14,873 nt of DNA from an uncultured Collinsella sp. (GTDB lineage Bacteria > Actinomycetota > Coriobacteriia > Coriobacteriales > Coriobacteriaceae), in contig CABRWN010000033.1 of assembly GCA_902474645.1 (NCBI GenBank), forward strand, positions 1 to 14,873, written 5' to 3'. Under the pieces are notes generated by a model that had not been told where the DNA came from, searched no databases, and was given only the letters and a program-made list of their open reading frames with translations. Positions 1 to 5,946 of this stretch are shown in pieces (positions within the stretch are counted from its first letter, which is position 1; the number at the start of each line of letters is the position of its first letter). The translations under genes and the position numbers were made by a program.

Positions 1-170
1 CGCTCGTCAACCTCGACAATGAAGACGGCGGGGTGGACGCTCTTGATGGTGCCCATGCGCTCGACAACGCGGGTGCGGCCCATGTTGGCCTTCACCTTAA
101 CGCGATCGCCCACCATATCGGTCAGCTTCTCGTGGATGTCGTCGACGTGATTGACTTCCATCTCTTCCAT
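1..170 (-). CDS. veg: Veg family protein (N-terminal part, runs off the left edge)
   Basis: Only the first 56 codons are in the window. The peptide begins MEEMEVNHVDDIHEKLTDMV and continues with a KVKANMGRTR..VERMGTI segment and a VHPAVFIVEVDE segment. This lines up well with the Veg family of Gram-positive bacteria (a small beta-barrel protein of about 80-90 residues; in Bacillus subtilis linked to biofilm gene expression), whose hallmarks are a K(A/V)N.GR....R.G stretch and a P.VFV(I/V)..D stretch. The ATG at 170 was chosen because GGAGG lies 8 nt upstream; a second in-frame ATG at 161 has no comparable site. The gene follows dtd on the same strand but has its own promoter candidate (238-267), so it is probably a separate unit. 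The biochemical function is unknown; the family assignment is from remembered sequence pattern. Confidence 0.8.
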   Translation of the reverse strand, partial: MEEMEVNHVDDIHEKLTDMVGDRVKVKANMGRTRVVERMGTIKSVHPAVFIVEVDE

Positions 171-202
171 GAACAGGGCCTCCAGAAGGTGCAATTCAAA
201 AA

Positions 203-217
203 GGGGATATTACCCCT
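203..217 (-). promoter_or_regulatory. Small hairpin with U-run in the veg leader
   Basis: On the minus strand the veg leader contains AGGGG-TAATAT-CCCCT followed at once by a run of T. A 5-bp stem with a U-tract is a weak terminator-like shape between the promoter and the ribosome binding site. It might reduce read-through into veg, or might be chance. No leader peptide or ligand-binding fold was recognised. Confidence 0.25.
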
Positions 218-237
218 AAGATAGACAAAACTCTAAT

Positions 238-267
238 ACTATAGCACCCTGCTGCCGTCATGCGCAA
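238..267 (-). promoter_or_regulatory. Candidate promoter for veg
   Basis: On the minus strand TTGCGC (262-267) and TATAGT (238-243) are 18 nt apart, a fair match to a housekeeping sigma promoter. It lies in the 143-bp gap between dtd and veg, about 70 nt before the veg start. No convincing terminator separates dtd from it, so some read-through from the upstream operon is possible. Confidence 0.45.
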
Positions 268-313
268 GTAGCTAAATAAGCCCCGTCCCAAATTGACTAC
301 TTAACCGCGTAAC

Positions 314-760
314 CTAAAGGTTGTCGGTGTCCAAGACGATGGTGAATGGGCCGTCGTTGACCAGGTCGACCTTCATGTCAGCGCCAAAGATACCGTGCGC
401 CACATGCTCAACGTCCTCGCGTACAAGCGTCAAGAAGTACTCGTAGAGCTCGTTGGCAACATCGGGGGCGCCGGCATCCGTAAACGACGGACGGCGGCCG
501 TGACGGCAGTCGGCAAACAGCGTGAACTGCGACACCACGAGTACCTCGCCGTCGACATCGGCAAGTGCCAGGTTGGTCTTGCCGTTCTCGTCCTCGTTAA
601 TGCGCAAGCCCCGGAGCTTGCCCCACAGTTTGTCGGCCTCGGCACGCGTATCGCCATGGCCCACACCCAGCAGCACCAGGTAGCCGCGTCCAATGCGGCC
701 CACGCACTCGCCGTCGACCGTCACGCCGGCGTTGAGCACGCGCTGCACCACCGCACGCAT
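314..760 (-). CDS. dtd: D-aminoacyl-tRNA deacylase
   Basis: This cytoplasmic enzyme hydrolyses D-amino acids mischarged on tRNA and also clears Gly-tRNA-Ala. The 148-residue protein has the usual family length and start (MRAVVQRV.NA.V.VDG). Both signature segments are present: SQFTL at residues 77-81, and the Gly-cisPro loop N-D-G-P-F-T at 135-140, which gives chiral proofreading. It is last in the run murI-rph-rdgB-dtd, with its ATG only 3 nt after the rdgB stop and a GAGGAG ribosome site inside the end of rdgB, so it is surely co-transcribed and probably translationally coupled. The presence of a D-glutamate-making racemase in the same run fits its proofreading role, though that link is inference. 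Confidence 0.96.
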   Translation of the reverse strand: MRAVVQRVLNAGVTVDGECVGRIGRGYLVLLGVGHGDTRAEADKLWGKLRGLRINEDENGKTNLALADVDGEVLVVSQFTLFADCRHGRRPSFTDAGAPDVANELYEYFLTLVREDVEHVAHGIFGADMKVDLVNDGPFTIVLDTDNL

Positions 761-763
761 GGC

Positions 764-1405
764 CTACTCCTCGCCCGTCAGCTTGGCGGACAGATGCTCG
801 AGCGCGTGGAAACGATGGCTGATGGCGTTCTTCTCGTCAGCCGTCAGCTCGGCCATGGTCTTGCCCGGCGTGTCGACCGGCAGGAACAGCGGGTCATAGC
901 CAAAACCATGGTCGCCGCGGCCCTCGTGCGCGATAACGCCCTCGCAGGCGCCCTCGCCATAGGTGACCAAACCGTCCGTGTCGATGAGCGCGACGACGCT
1001 CATAAAGCGCGCAGTGCGGTCCTCGTCGGCCACGCCCTCCAGATTCACGAGAAGCTTGGCGTTGTTGGCGGCATCGTCTCCGTGCACGCCCGCATAGCGC
1101 GCGCTATACACACCAGGCTCGCCGTCCAGGGCATCAACGACCAAGCCAGAATCGTCGGCAATGGCCATAAGGCCCGTCTCCTCAACCGCAGCCTGCGCCT
1201 TGATGATGGCGTTCTCCAAAAACGTCGTGCCGTTTTCCTCGGGGTCCTCAAAATCGCCCAGCTGGCCGAGCGCCACAAAGCGAACCTCGGGCATGACCTT
1301 GCCCAAAATGGCCTCGATCTCGGTGAGCTTATGAGCGTTTCCGGTTGCCACGACGATGGTCGCCGCCGGGTCGAGGGTGTCGATGTCGATCTTCTCAAGT
1401 GCCAC
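764..1405 (-). CDS. rdgB: XTP/dITP diphosphatase (HAM1 / RdgB family)
   Basis: This enzyme hydrolyses non-canonical purine triphosphates (XTP, dITP, ITP) to monophosphates plus pyrophosphate, cleaning the nucleotide pool. The 213-residue protein shows the family substrate motif ATGN.HK at residues 20-26, the catalytic acid segment DDSGL at 84-88, GFGYDPLF further on, and the late SHR motif before the C-terminus. It is slightly longer than the typical 195-205 residues because of about 15 extra residues before the first strand. The start is a GTG at 1405 with AAGGAGG placed 6 nt before it. It is separated from rph by 142 nt that hold a repeat-like hairpin, and is coupled to dtd on the other side. 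Confidence 0.95.
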   Translation of the reverse strand: MALEKIDIDTLDPAATIVVATGNAHKLTEIEAILGKVMPEVRFVALGQLGDFEDPEENGTTFLENAIIKAQAAVEETGLMAIADDSGLVVDALDGEPGVYSARYAGVHGDDAANNAKLLVNLEGVADEDRTARFMSVVALIDTDGLVTYGEGACEGVIAHEGRGDHGFGYDPLFLPVDTPGKTMAELTADEKNAISHRFHALEHLSAKLTGEE

Positions 1406-1513
1406 GAGTGGCCTCCTTGTCTCTATAGCAATGCCGCGCCGAGGGCGACGAGGGCCTCTGCCTCTCCCCTTTCAATCAACGGCAGTCTTGTGTCTAGACG
1501 TCTCCGCAGATAA

Positions 1514-1550
1514 AACCTACCAAAATAAACCTGTCCCTTTTTGGCAGGTT
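1514..1550. repeat. REP-like inverted repeat at the end of rph (possible terminator)
   Basis: The arms 1514-1525 (AACCTACCAAAA) and 1539-1550 (TTTTGGCAGGTT) form a 12-bp stem with one mismatch (a G-U pair in minus-strand RNA). The 13-nt loop itself contains a third partial copy, AAACCTGTCCC. On the minus strand the stem starts within the rph stop codon and is followed by TTTTA, so it could act as a weak terminator or an RNA 3'-end stabiliser between rph and rdgB. The alternating copies of AAACCTGNCC suggest a dispersed palindromic repeat rather than a plain terminator. Confidence 0.55.
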
Positions 1551-2274
1551 AGGCGATGGCTTGGCGCTGAAGCTCGATGAGCTCGGCGATGCCCTCGTCG
1601 CCCAGGTCGAGCAGGGCGTTGAGGCGTTTGCGGTCGAAGGGCGCCTGTTCGCCGGTACCCTGAAGCTCGATCATCTCACCGGTGTCGGTGGCGACGAGAT
1701 TCATGTCGACCTCGGCATGGCTGTCCTCGGAATAATCGAGGTCAAGCAGCGTATTGCCGTCGACAACGCGCATGGAGATGGCAGCCACCTGGCCGGTAAG
1801 CGGGATGCGCTCGATCTTGCCCGCCTCGACCCACATGGCGAGGGCGTCGTGCAGCGCCACCCAGGCGCCGGTGATGCTCGCTGTACGCGTGCCGCCATCG
1901 GCCTGAATTACATCGCAGTCGACGGTGACGGTGTACTCGCCGAGCGCCTTCATGTTGACGACGGTACGCAGGCTGCGGCCAATGAGGCGCTCGATCTCCA
2001 TGGAGCGACCCTTGCGGTTGGCGTGCTCGCGCTTGCAGCGCTTGCCGGTCGACGCCGGCAGCATGGCGTATTCCGCGGTCACCCAGCCGGCCTTAGCTCC
2101 CTTTCGCCAGCCCGGCACGCCCTCCTCGATAGTGGCGGCGCACAGCACGCGCGTGTCGCCGAACTCGGCCAAACACGAACCGTGGGCGTGCTTCATGACG
2201 CCGCGAGTGAGCTTAACGGGGCGCAACTCGTTGGCGGCGCGACCGTTGGCGCGGTTGACCTGCATGTACTCCAT
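1549..2274 (-). CDS. rph: Ribonuclease PH
   Basis: This phosphorolytic 3'-5' exoribonuclease trims nucleotides after the CCA end of tRNA precursors and works as a hexamer in the cytoplasm. The 241-residue protein matches the family length and its conserved order: the R.NGR...ELRP start, GDT.VLC near residue 40, VPGW then the Y.MLP and R.GR..EI.RLIGRSLR block in the middle, the DCDVIQADGGTRTASI active-site segment, and a late D.NLVAT.....E.QGTGE segment. The start at 2274 has AAAGGA 7 nt upstream. It sits 54 nt after murI and before rdgB, a gene order also found in Firmicutes. The stop overlaps the hairpin repeat at 1514-1550. Confidence 0.97.
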   Translation of the reverse strand: MEYMQVNRANGRAANELRPVKLTRGVMKHAHGSCLAEFGDTRVLCAATIEEGVPGWRKGAKAGWVTAEYAMLPASTGKRCKREHANRKGRSMEIERLIGRSLRTVVNMKALGEYTVTVDCDVIQADGGTRTASITGAWVALHDALAMWVEAGKIERIPLTGQVAAISMRVVDGNTLLDLDYSEDSHAEVDMNLVATDTGEMIELQGTGEQAPFDRKRLNALLDLGDEGIAELIELQRQAIA

Positions 2275-2328
2275 AGAAATATCCTTTCGGCAAAAGATGT
2301 GGCGAAGGCTTTGGCGGCTGCCTTACAT

Positions 2329-3213
2329 CTATTTCAGCTCATCGATATCGATGTGTTCGATGCTCTTGAGCGGCTGACCAAAGATAAAGCTGCCTGCCAC
2401 CGCAAACTCGGCAATGTTATCGGCCGTCGTGGCAAAACGATGCTGCGGCTCGGCGGCGTCGGCCGCCAGCTGCTCGCGGCGCGTGAGGATATCGGTCAGC
2501 TCGCGCGTGGTCTCCTCGGCGGAACTCACGACGCGCACCCCAGGCCCCAGCGCATGGCGGATAGGTCCCACCAACAGCGGGAAATGCGTACAGCCAAGCA
2601 CCACGGTATCGATACCGTGGTCGCGCAGCGGCTCAACCGTGGCACCCACCAGCGCACGCACGGCAGGCGTATCGAAGATGTCCTCGTTCTCAAGCCACTG
2701 TTCCTGCAGATGTGCACCCGAGGCGAGCTCGTGTTCGACAACCTCGACAAAGCTCGAGGCAGGACAGCCGTATACATCGACGCCGGCATCTAGATCCTGA
2801 ATGGCGCGCGTGTAGGCGCCCGAGCGAATAGTGAGGTTGGTGGCGAGCACGCCCACCCGGCGCGTGCGCGTGCTGTTGATTGCCGCACGGGCACCCGGCG
2901 CGATCACGCCAATCACAGGAACGTCGAGCACCTGCTGGGCCAGACGCAAGGCCGCAGCAGTCGCCGTATTGCAGGCGATGACCATAATCTTGACGTCGTG
3001 CTTCGAAAGCCAACGACCCGCCTGCAACGCAAATGAGCGCACCTCATCCTCGGTGCGCGTGCCGTAGGGGCAGCGTTTGGTGTCGCCAAAGTAGTAGACG
3101 GACTCGTGCGGCAGCGCCGTCGCAATCGCGCGCGCAACCGTCAGACCGCCCAAACCAGAATCGAACACGCCAATCGGGCGCGTGTCGCCTGCCGGATTCT
3201 CGATATCGGACAT
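2329..3213 (-). CDS. murI: Glutamate racemase
   Basis: This enzyme interconverts L- and D-glutamate without a cofactor, supplying D-Glu for the peptidoglycan stem peptide. The 294-residue protein has the GVFDSGLGGLTV motif at residues 15-26, a YFGDT.R.PYG segment at 41-51, and the two catalytic cysteines C81 (A-C-N-T-A-T) and C208 (G-C-T-H-F-P), so it should be active. Length is slightly above the usual 260-280 because of a 12-residue leader and a longer segment near 165-185. The start at 3213 has GGTGAGG very close upstream. It lies 48 nt after a HAD phosphatase gene and upstream of rph; D-Glu is added by MurD just before the MurE step encoded further upstream in the same run. Confidence 0.96.
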   Translation of the reverse strand: MSDIENPAGDTRPIGVFDSGLGGLTVARAIATALPHESVYYFGDTKRCPYGTRTEDEVRSFALQAGRWLSKHDVKIMVIACNTATAAALRLAQQVLDVPVIGVIAPGARAAINSTRTRRVGVLATNLTIRSGAYTRAIQDLDAGVDVYGCPASSFVEVVEHELASGAHLQEQWLENEDIFDTPAVRALVGATVEPLRDHGIDTVVLGCTHFPLLVGPIRHALGPGVRVVSSAEETTRELTDILTRREQLAADAAEPQHRFATTADNIAEFAVAGSFIFGQPLKSIEHIDIDELK

Positions 3214-3261
3214 TACCTCACCAGTCTCTCTCGAAAAGACATGTCCAAGTGCGGCGGCGCG

Positions 3262-4173
3262 CTACGAACGCGCCGCGACCAGCAGCTCTGCCGTCGCCGC
3301 CCAACCGTCGACAATTTTGCCGCGCGTAACGAAAGCGTTCTCGCAAGCAGCCAGGAACTCGGGTGCGCCGGCGCTCGTCAGGCCATTCTCGACCAGGCAG
3401 AACGTGCCCACGTGATCGGCCATGTAGAAGTCGGACTCGGAGTCGCCGAGCGCCAACGTCTCCTCGCGCTCGATCCCTAGGTGCTCGCAGAAGCGCGCAA
3501 TGGCGACGCCTTTGTTGAGGCCCGCGGGGTTGATGTTGAATGCGCGACCGTCCTCGACGCAATCGAGCTCGAGCGTCGTCGGCTTGGACAGGTGAGTCAG
3601 ATGGCCGTTGCAAGCCCAGATCAGACCGCAGCCGGCCTCGTCCAGGATGGCCTGGACCTCATCGTCGGGCACATCGCCGCGCATGCCGACGGTGACCTCA
3701 CGGTACTTGTAGCCGGTCGACATGTCGTTGTGATACTCGATCTTGTGCGGCCAGCGGGCAAGGATCTTCTCGCACACGCCGGTCTGCTCGATCACCTGGT
3801 GCGGAGTAAGGCCGCAGGCGGGGTCGTAAGGCATGTCGCCAGTCAGATACTCCCAATCGTTGGCTTTGAGGTCGTACATGACCAGGCCGCCCATCTCACC
3901 AATGTAGGAGTTGAGGCCGAGCACGCGCGCGTCCTCGTGGATCATGGTACGGTTGCGGCCCGAGGTGGGAACCACCTGAATACCAGCGCGAGCGAGCGCC
4001 ACGACGGCCTCGACGAGTTTGGTCGAAGGGTTGCCGTCGTTGTCGCGCAGCACACACGAGCCGGGTGCGAGCATCGTGGCATCCAGGTCGGTAAAGACGT
4101 ACTTGACCTTGGCCAAGCGCTCGCGTATCTCGCCCGAAAGCTCGGCAACGGTCGGCAGGGTGTTGTGGGACAT
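3262..4173 (-). CDS. HAD-superfamily (IIB, Cof-like) phosphatase
   Basis: A soluble 303-residue haloacid-dehalogenase-type hydrolase. With the start at 4173, motif I is TDLDATML with aspartates at residues 29 and 31, motif II is T-S-G-R at 70-73, the motif III lysine is N-K-G at 220-222, and motif IV is GDSESD at 243-248. The spacing between motifs II and III leaves a large cap domain, as in the IIB subfamily of sugar-phosphate and cofactor phosphatases. The usual DxDGT is DLDAT here, so the Gly is replaced by Ala. An in-frame ATG at 4215 would add 14 residues but has no ribosome site, while the ATG at 4173 has GGAG 5 nt upstream. It sits between the murE-like gene and murI, so a cell-wall-related substrate is conceivable, but the substrate cannot be named. 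Confidence 0.88.
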   Translation of the reverse strand: MSHNTLPTVAELSGEIRERLAKVKYVFTDLDATMLAPGSCVLRDNDGNPSTKLVEAVVALARAGIQVVPTSGRNRTMIHEDARVLGLNSYIGEMGGLVMYDLKANDWEYLTGDMPYDPACGLTPHQVIEQTGVCEKILARWPHKIEYHNDMSTGYKYREVTVGMRGDVPDDEVQAILDEAGCGLIWACNGHLTHLSKPTTLELDCVEDGRAFNINPAGLNKGVAIARFCEHLGIEREETLALGDSESDFYMADHVGTFCLVENGLTSAGAPEFLAACENAFVTRGKIVDGWAATAELLVAARS

Positions 4174-4238
4174 GGTTACTCCGTTTACGTAGAAGGGTTT
4201 GGACTTGGACGGCATGTTTTGATTGAGGGAACACGCTT

Positions 4239-4271
4239 ATGGCGACAGCGCACTCAGGGCGCCGCCGCCAT
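4239..4271 (-). other. Hairpin between murE-like gene and HAD gene
   Basis: ATGGCG (on the plus strand, 4239-4244) pairs with CGCCAT (4266-4271), and GCGC inside pairs with GCGC across a 3/3 internal loop. There is no U-tract on either side, so it is not a convincing terminator; it may stabilise or partly separate the transcript. Confidence 0.25.
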
Positions 4272-4280
4272 CATGGTTCA

Positions 4281-5843
4281 TTAGTCAAACTGGGTAACAT
4301 CGATTAGGCGATTGGCCAGCGAAAGGTCGCTCTCGATGGGCACGAACTCGTCGCCCACGTGCATGAGCTCCTCGTCACCCTTTGCCAGCAGCAAGACAAT
4401 AGTGGGAGCATCGGGGTTGATGTACTCCTCGCGCGCCGCCTTGAACGCCGCATGCACAGCGGCTTCGCGATCGAGGATGATCTTGTTCGGCGTATCGTCG
4501 GGAACATGCTCGGCAAGCTCGCGACAGACCTTCATCGGGTCCTCGTGAGCCGGGTCCTCATTGGCAAAGATCATCAGGTCGGAATATGGTGCGGCCTCGC
4601 GCGGAAGCTGCTCGCGGCGCTCCTGCGCCTTGCCGCCGGCAGCGCCAAACAGCGCAATGACGGGGCTGGCGGGAAACGCGCGCTTCACCGACGAGAAAAG
4701 CGAACGGAACGAAAGCTGGTTGTGCGCATAGTCGACGACGCAGATCACGCGGCCGTCCTTCGACTCCACGACCTCCATACGGCCCGGCACACGCAGTTTG
4801 GAGAGGCCCTTCTTGATGGCATCGATACCGATGCCGATCTCGCGCGCAGCGGCGATAGCGACCAGCGCGTTCTCCACGTTAAAGTCTCCCGCGATACCCA
4901 ACAGGACCTTCTCCCCCGCCTCGGACTCGTCGGCACACAGGCCATGCAAGTTGAACTCGATGCTAAAGCCGACCATGCGTACGTCGCTCGCCCACAGGCT
5001 TGCCTCGGGATGCTCGACGCCAACGGTCACCAAGCGCTCGGCCGTCGACGCTGCCTCCAGCACACGGTCGACCTCTTCGGTGCCCAGATTCACCACGGCG
5101 GTCTTTGCCTGGTCAAAGATCCTGAGTTTGCTCTCAAAATAATCCTCAAACGTGGGGTGTTCGATCGGCGAGATGTGGTCGCGGCCGATGTTGAGGAAGC
5201 ACGCCACGTCAAACGGCAGATTCTCGACGCGTTGGTACTTGAGCGCCTGGCTCGAGACCTCCATGACCATGGACTGGCGACCGGACGTGCGACAGTTGGC
5301 GATATGGCGCCAGACCTCGGGGGCCTCGGGCGTGGTGTTGGTGCTCTCGTAGCACTCGATACCATCGTCGGTACTCACCGAGCCGATCATGCCGCAGGAC
5401 TCGCCCGCCGCCTTGATGATGGACTGGAGCATAAAAGCGGCCGTGGTCTTACCCTTGGTGCCGGTGATGCCCACGATCTTGACGTCGTGGTCGGGACGGT
5501 CGTAGACCTCCGGCGGCAACAGGGCCATGGCCGTGCGAACACTATCAACAACCAGCATTGCAGCACCGCTCTCCTGCGCCAGCGGCTCCAGAGACTCGAC
5601 CAGCGACTCCTCGCACACAAATGCGACGGCGCCCGCATCGAGCGCCATGCTCAAAAACGCGGGCTTAAAGGCAGCACCTTTGCAAAAGAACACGTCACCT
5701 GCCGAGACCGCGCGCGAATCAAACGAGCAGCCGGTCACAGCACGCTCGTCAACCTGCTCTGATGCGCGCAGCTCGCCGCACACATCGAGCAGCTTGGCAA
5801 GCGTATCGACCGTGGTTACGGTCGCGGAATCCGAATGGTGCAT
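4281..5843 (-). CDS. murE: UDP-N-acetylmuramoyl-tripeptide synthetase (MurE-like Mur ligase)
   Basis: An ATP-dependent cytoplasmic ligase that adds the third amino acid to UDP-MurNAc-L-Ala-D-Glu. The 520-residue protein has an N-terminal uridine-binding domain with FDSR (41-44), a P-loop G-T-K-G-K-T-T (128-134), STNTTPE (167-173), a MEVSSQAL helix (194-201), the N-I-x-x-D-H motif (218-223), and the lysine that is carbamylated in the family (K239 in ESKLRIF). The C-terminal domain has DYAHN (371-375), and ANEDPAHEDP (427-436) where DAP-adding enzymes carry DNPR. Arginine there is replaced by alanine (A432), so the added residue is probably not meso-diaminopimelate; lysine or ornithine is more likely. 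The start at 5843 has AAAGGTG close upstream, and a good promoter lies before it. It heads the run leading to murI. Confidence 0.9.
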   Translation of the reverse strand: MHHSDSATVTTVDTLAKLLDVCGELRASEQVDERAVTGCSFDSRAVSAGDVFFCKGAAFKPAFLSMALDAGAVAFVCEESLVESLEPLAQESGAAMLVVDSVRTAMALLPPEVYDRPDHDVKIVGITGTKGKTTAAFMLQSIIKAAGESCGMIGSVSTDDGIECYESTNTTPEAPEVWRHIANCRTSGRQSMVMEVSSQALKYQRVENLPFDVACFLNIGRDHISPIEHPTFEDYFESKLRIFDQAKTAVVNLGTEEVDRVLEAASTAERLVTVGVEHPEASLWASDVRMVGFSIEFNLHGLCADESEAGEKVLLGIAGDFNVENALVAIAAAREIGIGIDAIKKGLSKLRVPGRMEVVESKDGRVICVVDYAHNQLSFRSLFSSVKRAFPASPVIALFGAAGGKAQERREQLPREAAPYSDLMIFANEDPAHEDPMKVCRELAEHVPDDTPNKIILDREAAVHAAFKAAREEYINPDAPTIVLLLAKGDEELMHVGDEFVPIESDLSLANRLIDVTQFD

Positions 5844-5878
5844 CTTTCACCTTTCTCAGCCATTTGGCAGGGACGCTT

Positions 5879-5907
5879 TTTATAGTAACTGAAACGCACC
5901 CACGCAA
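5879..5907 (-). promoter_or_regulatory. Promoter for the murE-HAD-murI-rph-rdgB-dtd run
   Basis: On the minus strand TTGCGT (5902-5907) and TATAAA (5879-5884) are exactly 17 nt apart, a good housekeeping promoter located 36 nt before the murE start. The T-run of the asnB terminator overlaps its -35 box, so the two signals share bases. Confidence 0.65.
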
Positions 5908-5943
5908 AAACGGCTCCCGTTACGCGCAGGCGTTCGTAAGCCG
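5906..5943 (-). terminator. Terminator after asnB
   Basis: On the minus strand CGGCT (5939-5943) pairs with AGCCG (5911-5915), with TACG/CGTA pairing inside, and is followed by TTTTTG. It starts only 3 nt after the asnB stop codon and overlaps the -35 box of the next promoter. Confidence 0.6.
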
Positions 5944-5946
5944 AGG

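Noticed and set aside
395..1513. Long plus-strand open frame opposite dtd and rdgB
   Set aside because: It is antisense to two genes with intact motifs and its product has no family features; GC-rich genes give long open frames on the other strand.
1561..2793. Long plus-strand open frame opposite rph and murI
   Set aside because: Antisense shadow; the minus-strand genes carry all catalytic residues and ribosome sites.
4174..4215. Upstream ATG of the HAD gene (14 extra residues)
   Set aside because: No ribosome site before 4215, while the ATG at 4173 has GGAG at good spacing.
4359..5762. 467-codon plus-strand open frame opposite murE
   Set aside because: Antisense shadow with no recognisable domain and a composition rich in His, Arg and Asp typical of reversed codon bias.
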